Positions 7,454 through 16,444 of a DNA stretch of 64,000 bases are shown in pieces. The notes below the pieces were generated by a model. That model did not search any database. It was given only the letters and a program-made list of their open reading frames with translations, and was not told where the DNA came from. Position numbers and translations under genes: made by a program. Positions within the stretch are counted from its first letter, which is position 1, and every line of letters starts with the position of its first letter. Origin of the DNA: RCIO01 sp035555795 (GTDB taxonomy: Bacteria; Pseudomonadota; Alphaproteobacteria; Rhizobiales; Rhizobiaceae); NCBI GenBank assembly GCA_035555795.1, contig DATMGE010000045.1:20008-84007 (forward strand). The letters are read 5' to 3'.

Positions 7454-10363
7454 ATGATCGTGTGGCATAGCGGATTGCTGCTGTTGATGATCGCGCTTCC
7501 CTTCGTGGGCGCGCTGTTTGCAGCCCTGCTATCGCCCAATGCGCGCAATGCCGAAGCCTGGCTTGCAGGCACCGTCGCCCTCGGCGGCCTCCTGCTGACG
7601 CTGTTTGCCTATCCGGCGGTGGCCGATGGCGGGGTTGTGCGCCATGTCGTCAACTGGGTGCCGGCGATCGGCCTTTCGGCAACGTTGCGGCTCGACGGCT
7701 TCTCCTGGCTGTTCTCGGTCCTGATCACCGGCATCGGGCTGCTCGTCGTCATCTATGCCCGCTACTACATGTCGCCCAAAGACCCGGTGGCGCGCTTCTA
7801 TGCGCTGCTGCTCGCCTTCCTCGGCGCCATGCAGGGGCTCGTCCTTTCCGGCAACCTGATCCTGCTGGCGGTGTTCTGGGAACTGACCAGCATCTTCTCC
7901 TTCCTGCTCATCGGCTACTGGCACCACACCCAGGCCGCGCGCGACGGTGCGCGCATGGCGCTGACCATCACCGGCGGCGGCGGCCTGTGCCTGCTGGCCG
8001 GCATGGTGCTGCTGGGCAACATGGCCGGCAGCTACGATCTCGACGTCGTGCTGGCGGCGGGCGACATCATTCGCGAGCATGACTACTACCTGCCGGCGCT
8101 GCTGCTCATCCTGGCCGGCGCGCTGACCAAGAGCGCGCAGTTTCCGTTCCATTTCTGGCTGCCCAACGCCATGGCGGCGCCCACGCCGGTCTCGGCCTAT
8201 CTGCATTCGGCCACCATGGTGAAGGCTGGCGTCTTCCTGCTGGTGCGGTTCTGGCCGGTGCTTTCGGGCACGCCGGAATGGTTCGCGCTGGTGGGGCTTG
8301 CCGGGCTCACCACCCTGCTTCTCGGCGCCTATTTCGCCATTTTCCAGCAGGACCTGAAGGGGCTGCTCGCTTATTCCACCATTAGCCATCTCGGCCTGAT
8401 CACCGCGCTGCTCAGCTTCGGCAGCCCGCTGGCGCTGGTGGCGGCGATCTTCCACATGGTTAACCACGCCACCTTCAAGGCATCGCTGTTCATGGCCGCC
8501 GGCATCATCGACCACGAAGCCGGCACGCGCGACATGCGCCGGCTGAGCGGGCTCTTCAGCGCCATGCCCTTCACCGCCACGCTCGCCATGGTCGCCAGCG
8601 CCGCCATGGCCGGCGTGCCGCTGCTCAACGGCTTCCTCTCCAAGGAAATGTTCTTCGCCGAGGCGCTGGAGCAGCATCAGCGCTCCTGGCTCGACCAGAT
8701 CGCGCCCTATGTCGCCACCGTCGCCGGCGCCTTCGCGGTCACCTATTCGGTGCGCTTCATCCATACCGTCTTCTTCGGTCCGAAGGCGACCGACCTGCCC
8801 AAGGAGCCGCATGAGCCGCCGCACTGGATGCGCCGGCCGATCGAGCTTCTGGTCATCGCCTGCGTGGTGGTCGGCACCATTCCCGCGCTCAGCATCGGCG
8901 GCGTGCTCAACACGGCGGTCGTCTCGGTGCTGGGAGAGCGCACGCCGGACTACAGCCTCTCGGTCTGGCACGGCTTCAACCTGCCCCTGCTGATGAGCTT
9001 CGTCGCCCTTGCCGGCGGCCTCCTGCTCTACTGGCTGCTCAAGGACTATCTGCGACATTGCGAGGAGGGACCGCCCTTCTTCCGCCGCCTCAAGGGGCAG
9101 CGCATTTTCGAACGCGTGCTGGTCACGGTGAGCTGGCGCTGGGCGCGCACCGCCGAGAGCTGGCTTGCCACGCGCCGGCTCCAGCCGCAGATGCGGCTCC
9201 TGACCCTCGCCGCCGTGCTCGCAGCCGTGTGGGCCATGTGGGGCGCGGGCGATCTCTGGCCCCGCTTCACCATTCACGGCCTCGATCCCGTCCTGGGCGT
9301 GCTGTGGGCCATCGGCGCGTTCTGCGCCGTCTCGGCCGCCTATCAGGCCAAGTTCCAGCGCCTCGCCGCGCTCATCCTGATGAGCGGCGCGGGGCTGGTG
9401 ACCTGCATCTCCTATATCTGGCTGTCGGCGCCGGACCTCGCAGTGACCCAGCTGCTGGTCGAGATCGTCACCACGGTGCTCATCCTGCTTGGCCTGCGCT
9501 GGCTTCCGCAGCGCGAGAGGAAGGTCGCCGCGACCATCGATTCGTCCACGCGCCTGCGCCGGCATCGCGACTTCGCGCTGGCCGTGACCGTGGGCGCGGG
9601 CATCGCCGTCCTCGCCTATCTCGTGATGCTGACGCCGCTGCCGCCCTCGGTCGGCGATTTCTATCTCCAGCGCGCCTACAGCGAAGGCGGCGGCACCAAT
9701 GTAGTGAACGTCATACTGGTCGATTTCCGCGGCTTCGACACGATGGGCGAGATGGTCGTGCTCGCGATCGTGGCGCTGACGGTCTTCGCGCTGCTGCGCC
9801 GGTTCCGCCCTGCCGAGGATAATGCTGAAATGACATATCAGCAGCGCGAGCAGGACGAATTCGACGATGCGCGCCAGGATCGCGAGGTCGGCGAGACCCT
9901 CAAGGACTATCTTCTGGTGCCATCCGTCCTCATGCGCTGGATGTTCCCGGCCATCGTGCTTCTGGCGATCTACCTCTTCCTGCGCGGCCACGACCTGCCG
10001 GGCGGCGGTTTCGCGGCCGGCGTAGCGATGGCGATCGGCTTCCTGCTGCAATATCTCGCCGGCGGCACGCGCTGGGTCGAGGAGCGGCTGCGCATCCTGC
10101 CGGTGCGCTGGATCGGCACCGGCCTGCTGCTGGCGGTGCTGACCGGAGCCGGCTCCTTCGTGTTCGGCTATCCGTTCCTCACCTCCTATTTCCAGTACAC
10201 GCATATTCCCTTCATCGGCGACATGCCGACGGCATCGGCGCTGATGTTCGACCTCGGCGTGTTCAGCCTCGTGGTCGGCGCGACGGTGCTCATGCTCATC
10301 GCCATCGCCCACCAATCGCTGCGCGTGCGGGCGCGCTCCTCCCGTGACGGAGGGCGCGACTGA
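7454..10363 (+). CDS. mrpA: Na+/H+ antiporter subunit A fused to subunit B (MrpA-MrpB)
   Basis: A 969-residue fusion. Residues 1 to about 500 form a NuoL-like proton/sodium channel (FHFWLPNAMAAPTPVSAYLHS, ATFKASLFMAAG are the canonical core helices), the middle is the MrpA-specific extension, and about 820-960 is an MnhB-type domain (FLRGHDLPGGGFAAGV). With subunits C-G it forms the inner-membrane Mrp complex that exchanges Na+ (or K+) for protons in salt and alkaline stress. Fused A-B subunits are typical of rhizobial Pha/Mrp systems. An aagga motif precedes the ATG. The stop codon overlaps the mrpC start by one base. Confidence 0.95.
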   Translation: MIVWHSGLLLLMIALPFVGALFAALLSPNARNAEAWLAGTVALGGLLLTLFAYPAVADGGVVRHVVNWVPAIGLSATLRLDGFSWLFSVLITGIGLLVVIYARYYMSPKDPVARFYALLLAFLGAMQGLVLSGNLILLAVFWELTSIFSFLLIGYWHHTQAARDGARMALTITGGGGLCLLAGMVLLGNMAGSYDLDVVLAAGDIIREHDYYLPALLLILAGALTKSAQFPFHFWLPNAMAAPTPVSAYLHSATMVKAGVFLLVRFWPVLSGTPEWFALVGLAGLTTLLLGAYFAIFQQDLKGLLAYSTISHLGLITALLSFGSPLALVAAIFHMVNHATFKASLFMAAGIIDHEAGTRDMRRLSGLFSAMPFTATLAMVASAAMAGVPLLNGFLSKEMFFAEALEQHQRSWLDQIAPYVATVAGAFAVTYSVRFIHTVFFGPKATDLPKEPHEPPHWMRRPIELLVIACVVVGTIPALSIGGVLNTAVVSVLGERTPDYSLSVWHGFNLPLLMSFVALAGGLLLYWLLKDYLRHCEEGPPFFRRLKGQRIFERVLVTVSWRWARTAESWLATRRLQPQMRLLTLAAVLAAVWAMWGAGDLWPRFTIHGLDPVLGVLWAIGAFCAVSAAYQAKFQRLAALILMSGAGLVTCISYIWLSAPDLAVTQLLVEIVTTVLILLGLRWLPQRERKVAATIDSSTRLRRHRDFALAVTVGAGIAVLAYLVMLTPLPPSVGDFYLQRAYSEGGGTNVVNVILVDFRGFDTMGEMVVLAIVALTVFALLRRFRPAEDNAEMTYQQREQDEFDDARQDREVGETLKDYLLVPSVLMRWMFPAIVLLAIYLFLRGHDLPGGGFAAGVAMAIGFLLQYLAGGTRWVEERLRILPVRWIGTGLLLAVLTGAGSFVFGYPFLTSYFQYTHIPFIGDMPTASALMFDLGVFSLVVGATVLMLIAIAHQSLRVRARSSRDGGRD

Positions 10364-10695
10364 TGGAACTGGTCATCGCCGCCGCAATCGGAATCCTGGC
10401 CGGCTCCGGCGTCTGGCTGGTGCTACGTCCGCGCACCTACCAGCTGGTCATCGGGCTGGCGCTGCTGTCCTATGCGGTCAACCTGTTCATCTTCAGCGTC
10501 GGCCGCCTGCGCGTGAATGCGCCCCCGGTCCTCGACGGCGCGCTGGAGCCGTCGGCCTATACCGATCCGGTGCCGCAGGCGCTGGTGCTGACCGCCATCG
10601 TCATCGGCTTTGCAACGACGGCGCTCTTCCTCGTGGTGCTCATCGTGTCGCGCGGCCTGACGGGCACCGACCATGTCGACGGAAGGGAGGGCTAG
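10363..10695 (+). CDS. mrpC: Na+/H+ antiporter subunit C (MrpC, NuoK-like)
   Basis: A 110-residue protein with three membrane helices, homologous to NuoK. LRPRTYQLVIGLALLSYAVNLF and the segment DPVPQALVLTAIVIGFA are the family hallmarks. It begins in a TGATG overlap with mrpA and so is translationally coupled. It connects the A and D channels in the Mrp complex. Confidence 0.94.
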   Translation: MELVIAAAIGILAGSGVWLVLRPRTYQLVIGLALLSYAVNLFIFSVGRLRVNAPPVLDGALEPSAYTDPVPQALVLTAIVIGFATTALFLVVLIVSRGLTGTDHVDGREG

Positions 10696-10696
10696 G

Positions 10697-12310
10697 ATGG
10701 ATATTGCGCCCGCCCATATCGTCATCGCGCCCGTCCTGATCCCGCTGGCCGTCGGCGCGCTGCTGCTGTTTTTCGACGACCGCGAGCGGCGGCTGAAGCT
10801 GGTGCTGTCGCTGCTGTCGGCGCTCTTCGTCCTCGCCACCTCCGTCCTGCTGCTGCTGCGGGTCCATACCGGGCAGGGCACGACAGCGCTGATCTATCTG
10901 GTCGGCAATTGGCCGATCCCCATCGCCATCACGCTCGTGGCCGACCGGATCGCCACGGTCATGCTGGTGCTTGCCGCCGCGCTGGCGATCCCCTCGCTCC
11001 TTTTCGCTGCCGAACGGTGGGAGAAGGTGGGGCCGCATTTCCACTCCCTGTTCCAGTTCCTTCTGGTCGGGTTGAACGGCGCCTTCCTCACCGGCGACCT
11101 GTTCAATCTCTTCGTCTTCTTCGAGGTGATGCTGGCGGCCTCCTACGGCCTGGTCCTGCATGGCGGCGGCGCGGCGCGGATCCGGCCGGGCCTGCACTAT
11201 ATCGCGATCAATCTCGGCGCATCGCTGATCTTCCTCGTCGGTATCGCCATGATCTTCGGCGCCACCGGCAGCCTCAACATGGCCGAGATCGCGCTGCGCG
11301 CCGAGAAGCTGGAAGGTTTCGCACAACCTGCCCTGCATGTCGGGCTGGCGCTGCTGGGCGTGGCGTTCATGGTCAAGGCCGGCATGTGGCCGCTCGGCTT
11401 CTGGCTGGTGCCCGCCTACGCCTCGGCGGCCGGGCCGGTGGCGGCCGTCTTCGCCATGCTGAGCAAGGTCGGCATCTATTCGCTGCTGCGGCTGGCGCTG
11501 CTACTGCCGGGCCAGGGCACCGCCTTCGGCTCGGTCATCATCTTCACCGGCGGCGTCGCGACCATCCTCTTCGCCTGCCTCGGCGTGCTCGCCTCGCAAT
11601 CGATGAAGCGCGCCAGCGCCTATTTCCTACTGATGTCGTCCGGCACGCTGATGGCGGCCTTCGGCATGTCGCATCCGCCCAGCACGGCCGGCGCGCTGTT
11701 CTATCTGCTCAGTTCCACGCTCGCCGTCGGCGCATTCTTCCTCGTGGTCGAAGTGCTGGAACGCGAGCAGGACGCCGCGTCCAACGTGCTGGCGGTCACG
11801 CTCGAAGCCTATGGCGACGGCGAGGAGGAAGACGAGGAGGAACCGGAGGTCGGCCGCACGGTGCCGGGCGCGGTCGCCGTGCTGGGCGTCAGCTTCTGCC
11901 TCCTCGCAATGGTGCTGATCGGCCTCCCACCCCTGACCGGCTTCATCGCCAAATTCGCCATATTGACCTCGCTCCTGGGCCCCGGCACGGATGTGCTGGC
12001 CGGCAACCAGATGCGCATCGTGCTCGCCATTCTCCTGGTCCTGTCCGGCTTCGTCGCCCTGATCGGCCTTTCGCGCATGGGCATTCGCGTCTTCTGGGCG
12101 CCGGTGGAGCCCTTCACGCCCAAGATCACCGTCATGGAGACGGCGCCGATCCTCCTGCTTCTGGCCATGCTGGTGGGGCTGATGGTGCAGGCCGGCCCGG
12201 TGATGGACCTGCTCAACACGACGGCGCGCGATCTCCACGAACCCTACAGATATCTGCAGGCCGTGTTCGGCGCGGAGCGGACGCCGCCCTTCGCAGGGAG
12301 GCCGCATTGA
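10697..12310 (+). CDS. mrpD: Na+/H+ antiporter subunit D (MrpD, NuoN/NuoM-like)
   Basis: A 537-residue polytopic proton channel subunit. GDLFNLFVFFEVMLAASYGL and MVKAGMWPLGFWLVPAYASA are the conserved antiporter helices with the charged residues for proton transfer. The ATG at 10697 follows gggagg and lies 1 base after the mrpC stop; an in-frame upstream codon at 10673 would overlap mrpC and is less likely. An acidic insert of about 15 residues (GDGEEEDEEEPE, about residues 378-390) lies in a loop before a late membrane helix and is unusual. Confidence 0.94.
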   Translation: MDIAPAHIVIAPVLIPLAVGALLLFFDDRERRLKLVLSLLSALFVLATSVLLLLRVHTGQGTTALIYLVGNWPIPIAITLVADRIATVMLVLAAALAIPSLLFAAERWEKVGPHFHSLFQFLLVGLNGAFLTGDLFNLFVFFEVMLAASYGLVLHGGGAARIRPGLHYIAINLGASLIFLVGIAMIFGATGSLNMAEIALRAEKLEGFAQPALHVGLALLGVAFMVKAGMWPLGFWLVPAYASAAGPVAAVFAMLSKVGIYSLLRLALLLPGQGTAFGSVIIFTGGVATILFACLGVLASQSMKRASAYFLLMSSGTLMAAFGMSHPPSTAGALFYLLSSTLAVGAFFLVVEVLEREQDAASNVLAVTLEAYGDGEEEDEEEPEVGRTVPGAVAVLGVSFCLLAMVLIGLPPLTGFIAKFAILTSLLGPGTDVLAGNQMRIVLAILLVLSGFVALIGLSRMGIRVFWAPVEPFTPKITVMETAPILLLLAMLVGLMVQAGPVMDLLNTTARDLHEPYRYLQAVFGAERTPPFAGRPH

Positions 12311-12789
12311 GAACCTTGCTGCCCTATCCGCTGCTCGCGCTGGGCCTTGCCTTGATGTGGCTCTTGCTGTCGGGCGTCTCGCGCGGCAGCGTGGTGGTGG
12401 CGGTCGCGGTGGCGCTCATCGGCACGCAGGCGTTGAAGCTGCTGGGCGAGGCGAGCCCGCAGATTCGCCGCTGGGTGGCGATCCCGCAATTTGCCTGGGT
12501 GATGTTCCACGACATCGTCCTGTCCAATATCGCGGTTGCACGCATCCTTCTGTTCGGCAGCAGGACGCGCAAGGCGGGGTTCGTCAACGTCCCGCTGCAG
12601 ATGCGCAGTCCTTCCGGCCTGGCGCTGCTGGCGATCGTCGTGACCAGCACGCCCGGCACCGCCTGGGTCGACTACAATGTCGCGCGCAACGAATTGCTGA
12701 TCCATGTCTTCGACCTCGTCGACGAGGACGAATGGGTGCGGACGATCCAGAACCGCTATGAACGGTTGCTGCGGGAGATTTTCGAATGA
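12307..12789 (+). CDS. mrpE: Na+/H+ antiporter subunit E (MrpE)
   Basis: A 160-residue MrpE. The start is a TTG in a TTGA overlap with the mrpD stop; the reading frame is open much further upstream only because it shadows mrpD. The chosen start gives the family length and the normal order: two N-terminal helices, then a soluble part with VNVPLQMRSPSGLALLA, TSTPGT and HVFDLVDEDEWV, all conserved in MrpE. No ATG exists near this position, so the rare start appears real. Confidence 0.9.
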   Translation: MRTLLPYPLLALGLALMWLLLSGVSRGSVVVAVAVALIGTQALKLLGEASPQIRRWVAIPQFAWVMFHDIVLSNIAVARILLFGSRTRKAGFVNVPLQMRSPSGLALLAIVVTSTPGTAWVDYNVARNELLIHVFDLVDEDEWVRTIQNRYERLLREIFE

Positions 12790-13067
12790 GTGCGACGATC
12801 CTGCTCACCAGCCTGTGGATCGCGCAGGGCGCGCTGGCGCTGGCCATGTGCCTGGCGACCTTCCGCATGGTGCGCGGCCCGCGCGCGCAGGACCGCATCC
12901 TCTCGCTCGATTTCCTCTATGTGCTGGCAATGCTCCAGCTCTTGGCCTTCGGCATGCGCACCGGCAATGTGCTTTATTTCGAGGGAGCCCTCATCATCGG
13001 CATGCTGGGCTTCGTCTCGACCGTGTCGCTGGCCAAATTCCTGATGCGCGGGGAGGTGATCGAATGA
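12786..13067 (+). CDS. mrpF: Na+/H+ antiporter subunit F (MrpF)
   Basis: A 93-residue protein with three membrane helices. MVRGPRAQDRILSLDFLYV is the conserved MrpF core; in this family the Arg-Asp pair lies in the membrane and is related to bile-acid and Na+ efflux. It starts in an ATGA overlap with mrpE and ends in an ATGA overlap with mrpG. Confidence 0.93.
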   Translation: MSATILLTSLWIAQGALALAMCLATFRMVRGPRAQDRILSLDFLYVLAMLQLLAFGMRTGNVLYFEGALIIGMLGFVSTVSLAKFLMRGEVIE

Positions 13068-13474
13068 CGATCGACTTCGCCGACGTGCCCTTGTGGGCGG
13101 CGATCGCGGCATCTGCCTTCATCCTCCTGGGCGCGGGCCTGAGCCTGCTGGGGGCCATCGGCCTGGTTCGGCTGAAGACCTTCTACGAGCGGCTGCACGC
13201 CCCGACGCTCGCCACCAGCTGGGGAACCGCCGGCATGGCGATCGGCTCGATGATCATCTTCACGACGGGATCGGGCCGGCTTGTCCTGCATGAGATCCTG
13301 ATCGCCCTCTTCGTGACCGTGACCACGCCCATCACCCTGATGATGCTCGGCAGGGCCACGCTCTACCGCGACGGTTCGGAAGGCAATGTCACCCTGCCGG
13401 CCGGCTATCACGGCCCGGAACAGGACGAGGCCGACCTCGAAGAGGAGCCCGGCGAGAAGCCCGGTCAGGCATAG
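13064..13474 (+). CDS. mrpG: Na+/H+ antiporter subunit G (MrpG)
   Basis: A 136-residue MrpG. LLGAIGLVRLKTFYERLHAPTLA is the family signature, followed by a helix and VTTPITLMMLGRATLYRD. The ATG at 13064 overlaps the mrpF stop by 4 bases. The C-terminal 35 residues are an acidic, probably cytoplasmic tail that other MrpG proteins often lack. This is the last gene of the operon. The 99 bases that follow are AT-rich and contain the promoter region of the next gene. Confidence 0.93.
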   Translation: MTIDFADVPLWAAIAASAFILLGAGLSLLGAIGLVRLKTFYERLHAPTLATSWGTAGMAIGSMIIFTTGSGRLVLHEILIALFVTVTTPITLMMLGRATLYRDGSEGNVTLPAGYHGPEQDEADLEEEPGEKPGQA

Positions 13475-13573
13475 GGACCGCCTTCGCACCCATCATGCGC
13501 GCTGCAAGAAATTACTTCACATATTTAATAATTAGCGGCATAGATGCGCCGTCGGAATGCGAGGGAGGTACGC

Positions 13574-14611
13574 ATGCAGGAACAGGACAACACGCCGGCG
13601 AAAGCGCTGCGCAGGATCGCCACGGAGGAGGCATTCTCCATCCCCGAGCATTTCGATGCGATCCGCGACCTGATCGCCGCCGGCTCGCAGGACCCCGACC
13701 TGACGCTGTGGCGGCATTTCCAGGGCAATCACCGCCCGGTCTTCGTCGATAATCTGCAGGATGTCGATTTCCAGCGCCTGCGCACCATGGATGAGCTGGG
13801 CGTTTCCATGCATCTCCTGTCGCTGACCTCGCCGGGCGTGCAGATGCTCGACGCTGACCGCGCGACCGGACTGGCCGAGCTCGCCAACGACCGGCTGGCC
13901 GAGATCATCGCCCGCCATCCGAGCCGCTATGCCGGCCTTGCCTCCTTCGCACCGCAGGACCCGAAGCGGGCCGCGCGCGAGATGGAGCGCGCCATCAACG
14001 ACCTCAAGCTGAACGGCTTCGTGCTGAACTCGCATACCAATGGCGAATATCTCGACGAGCCGAAGTTCCGGCCGATCCTCGAGGCCGCCGAGGGGCTGGG
14101 CGCGGCGATCTACCTCCACCCGCGCACGCCGCCCAAGCCGGTTGCCGACCTTGCCAACAAATACGGCCTCGAAACCGGCATGTGGGGCTACCAGACCGAT
14201 GCGGCGCTGCATTCGCTGCGCATGATGTATGGCGGCGTGTTCGACGATTTTCCCGGCCTGAAATTCGTCCTCGGCCATATGGGCGAGGGCCTGCCCTACT
14301 GGGCCTGGCGCCTCGACTACTGGGGCCGCAACGGTGGCCGCCGCCCGGCGGTCAAGCGGGCGCCGAGCGAATATCTGCAGGAGAACTTCGCCATCACCAC
14401 CAGCGGCATGGAATGGACGCCGGTGCTCAAATTCTGCATCGACACGCTCGGCGCGGACAAGATCATGTTCGCCATCGACTATCCGTACCAGGAGCCGGAG
14501 CCGGCCGTGCGCTGGCTCGATAGCGCCGATATTTCCGAAGAGCACCGCGCCATGATCTATAGCGGCAATGCGGAGCGCATCTTCCGCATCCCCGCAGAAC
14601 AGGGCGTCTGA
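13574..14611 (+). CDS. Amidohydrolase-family decarboxylase-like protein
   Basis: A 345-residue TIM-barrel amidohydrolase of the ACMSD/gamma-resorcylate decarboxylase group. It opens with RIATEEAFSIPE, where the family metal motif ExxxH is modified to EEAF, as in 2,3- and 2,6-dihydroxybenzoate decarboxylases. YLHPRTPP, LGHMGEGLPYWAWRLD and MFAIDYPYQ give the further metal ligands (His, His, Asp). A substrate such as a hydroxybenzoate or a related aromatic acid is inferred. The start at 13574 follows gggagg (13563-13568). It is followed by a GC-rich hairpin and appears monocistronic. Confidence 0.85.
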   Translation: MQEQDNTPAKALRRIATEEAFSIPEHFDAIRDLIAAGSQDPDLTLWRHFQGNHRPVFVDNLQDVDFQRLRTMDELGVSMHLLSLTSPGVQMLDADRATGLAELANDRLAEIIARHPSRYAGLASFAPQDPKRAAREMERAINDLKLNGFVLNSHTNGEYLDEPKFRPILEAAEGLGAAIYLHPRTPPKPVADLANKYGLETGMWGYQTDAALHSLRMMYGGVFDDFPGLKFVLGHMGEGLPYWAWRLDYWGRNGGRRPAVKRAPSEYLQENFAITTSGMEWTPVLKFCIDTLGADKIMFAIDYPYQEPEPAVRWLDSADISEEHRAMIYSGNAERIFRIPAEQGV

Positions 14612-14633
14612 GCCGTTTCCAGCACAAAAGCCG

Positions 14634-14659
14634 AGCCGCCGCCTCGCCAGGCGGCGGCT
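14634..14659. terminator. Hairpin after the amidohydrolase gene, possible terminator
   Basis: An 11-base-pair stem, agccgccgcct (14634-14644) with aggcggcggct (14649-14659), and a 4-base loop. It lies 23 bases after the stop codon. There is no T-run, so it may terminate poorly or act as a 3' stabiliser. Confidence 0.5.
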
Positions 14660-14789
14660 TCCGGCATGCGCATGCCGTTCCGGCAGGCCATTAGGCCGCA
14701 CCCCAGCCCGCGCCCCGAGGGTTGCGCAACCGGCGATCTTGGCCCATTAGAACAGTTCCAAAACGCATAATGAACTGGTGGATCGCACG

Positions 14790-16004
14790 ATGGATTTCGA
14801 AGCGCTCTTCGCGGCCAAGCTCGACGGACTGCATGCCGAGGGGCGTTATCGGGTATTTGCCGAGCTGGAGCGCACGGCCGGCCAGTTCCCTGCCGCGGTG
14901 CGCCATGCCGGCGGCTCGGTGAAGGACGTCACCGTCTGGTGCTCCAACGACTATCTCGGCATGGGCCAGCATCCCAAGGTGATCGCGGCGATGCATGAGG
15001 CGATCGACAGCTACGGCGCCGGCGCCGGCGGCACGCGCAATATTTCCGGCACAAACCGCACCCACATCCTCCTCGAGGAGGAACTGGCGGATCTGCACGG
15101 CAAGGAAGCGGCCCTCACCTTCAATTCGGGCTATGTGTCCAACTGGGCCTCGCTGGGCACGCTGGGCGCGCATATTCCAGGCGTCGTCATCTTCTCCGAT
15201 GCCAGCAACCATGCCTCGATGATCGAAGGCATCCGCCATTCGCGCGCCGAATACCGGATCTGGAAGCACAATGACGTCGCCGATCTCGACCGTCAGCTGT
15301 CGGAGTTCGGTCGCGACGTGCCGAAGATCATCGCCTTCGAGAGCGTCTATTCGATGGATGGCGATATCGCGCCGCTCGCCGAGATCGTGGCGGTGGCCGA
15401 AAAACATGGCGCCATGACCTATCTGGACGAGGTGCATGCGGTCGGCATGTACGGTCCGCGCGGCGGCGGCATCGCCGAGCGCGACGGGCTCATGGACCGC
15501 ATCACCCTGATCGAGGGCACGCTGGCCAAAGCATTCGGCGTCGTCGGCGGCTATATTACCGGGTCGGCAAAGCTGGTCGACTTCATCCGCTCCTTCGCCA
15601 GCGGCTTCATCTTCAGCACCGCGCTGCCGCCGCATGTCGCCGCCGGCGCCCTCGCCGCGATCCGGCATCTGAAGCACAGCCCGTTCGAGCGGGCGCGCCA
15701 TCAGGAGCGCGTCAACAAGGTGCGCAGCCGGCTCGAGGCGATGGGCATTCCAACCATCCCCAATCCCAGCCACATCGTGCCGGTCATGGTCGGCGACGCC
15801 GCCAAGTGCAAATGGATCTCCGACCTGCTGCTCGACCGTCACGGCATCTATGTGCAGCCGATCAACTATCCGACCGTGCCGCGCAAGACCGAGCGCCTGC
15901 GCATCACGCCGACGCCGCTGCATTCCGACGCCGACATCGACCATCTGGTCAATGCGCTGTCCGGCCTCTGGTCGCAATGTGCGCTGGCGCGCCAGGTCGC
16001 CTGA
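14790..16004 (+). CDS. hemA: 5-aminolevulinate synthase
   Basis: A 404-residue pyridoxal-phosphate enzyme that condenses glycine and succinyl-CoA to 5-aminolevulinate, the first step of tetrapyrrole synthesis by the C4 route used in alphaproteobacteria. GTRNISGTNRTH, DEVHAVGMYG and the PLP lysine in TLAKAFG (K247) are all present. The ATG at 14790 gives the usual N-terminus MDFEALFAAKLDGLHAEGRY; an in-frame ATG 12 bases upstream is less likely. The 178 bases before it hold an A/T-rich element cataat at 14766 but no evident FNR box. Confidence 0.97.
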   Translation: MDFEALFAAKLDGLHAEGRYRVFAELERTAGQFPAAVRHAGGSVKDVTVWCSNDYLGMGQHPKVIAAMHEAIDSYGAGAGGTRNISGTNRTHILLEEELADLHGKEAALTFNSGYVSNWASLGTLGAHIPGVVIFSDASNHASMIEGIRHSRAEYRIWKHNDVADLDRQLSEFGRDVPKIIAFESVYSMDGDIAPLAEIVAVAEKHGAMTYLDEVHAVGMYGPRGGGIAERDGLMDRITLIEGTLAKAFGVVGGYITGSAKLVDFIRSFASGFIFSTALPPHVAAGALAAIRHLKHSPFERARHQERVNKVRSRLEAMGIPTIPNPSHIVPVMVGDAAKCKWISDLLLDRHGIYVQPINYPTVPRKTERLRITPTPLHSDADIDHLVNALSGLWSQCALARQVA

Positions 16005-16028
16005 CCTCAGCCACCTCGCAAGATCCCA

Positions 16029-16053
16029 AGACCCGGCAATGCCGGGTCTTTTT
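16029..16053. terminator. Rho-independent terminator between hemA and gtrA-like gene
   Basis: Stem agacccggc (16029-16037) with gccgggtct (16041-16049), a 3-base loop, then TTTT. It lies 25 bases after the hemA stop and just before the end of the convergent GtrA-family gene, so it can serve both strands; on the minus strand the A-rich side is weaker. Confidence 0.75.
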
Positions 16054-16057
16054 GTTT

Positions 16058-16444
16058 CTATCGATCGAAAACGAGCTTCGAATAGCCGGCAAAAGACAGC
16101 GCCGTCGCAGCGGCCGATGCGATCGCCAGCGCAACCAGCGGCGGCAGCGCCGGGACGAGCCAGAGCGCGATGCAGTAGATCGCATAGTTGATTGCCGCGG
16201 TCGCCAGCCCGACGCCGCCATAGCGCGTGCCCTCGGCAGCGAGGCCGCGGGCGGAAGGCGCAAAAGTCAGGCGCCGGTTGAGCTGCCAAGTCGTCGCCAG
16301 CGCCACCCCGATCGCCACGAGCCGCGCCGAAAACGGCCCCATGGGCGTGGCTGCGAGCAGCAGCGCAAGCATGGCGGCATCGACGAGGAAGCCTATGCCG
16401 CCGACCAGCCCGAAGGAGGTGAGCCTCTGCGCCGATATCTTCAT
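16058..16444 (-). CDS. GtrA family membrane protein
   Basis: A 128-residue protein with four membrane helices. SFGLVGGIGFLVDAAML and ATTWQLNRRLTF are the family signature. GtrA proteins work with GT2 enzymes that load undecaprenyl phosphate with a sugar and are proposed to flip that lipid. The start overlaps the stop of the GT2 gene by 4 bases, so the pair is translationally coupled and very probably acts together on a polyprenyl-linked sugar. Confidence 0.9.
   Translation of the reverse strand: MKISAQRLTSFGLVGGIGFLVDAAMLALLLAATPMGPFSARLVAIGVALATTWQLNRRLTFAPSARGLAAEGTRYGGVGLATAAINYAIYCIALWLVPALPPLVALAIASAAATALSFAGYSKLVFDR

Noticed and set aside
7461..7477. A tggca...ttgc sequence resembling a sigma-54 promoter
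   Set aside because: The spacing between the two elements is one base off the consensus, and it lies inside the mrpA coding region.
7529..10315. A 928-codon open frame on the minus strand opposite mrpA
   Set aside because: It is antisense to a complete MrpA-MrpB gene, very rich in Arg, His, Gln and Asp as expected for high-GC shadow frames, and has no family motif.
10909..12789. A 626-codon plus-strand reading frame ending with mrpE
   Set aside because: Only the last 160 codons from 12307 are the MrpE protein; the rest is a frame shadow of mrpD.
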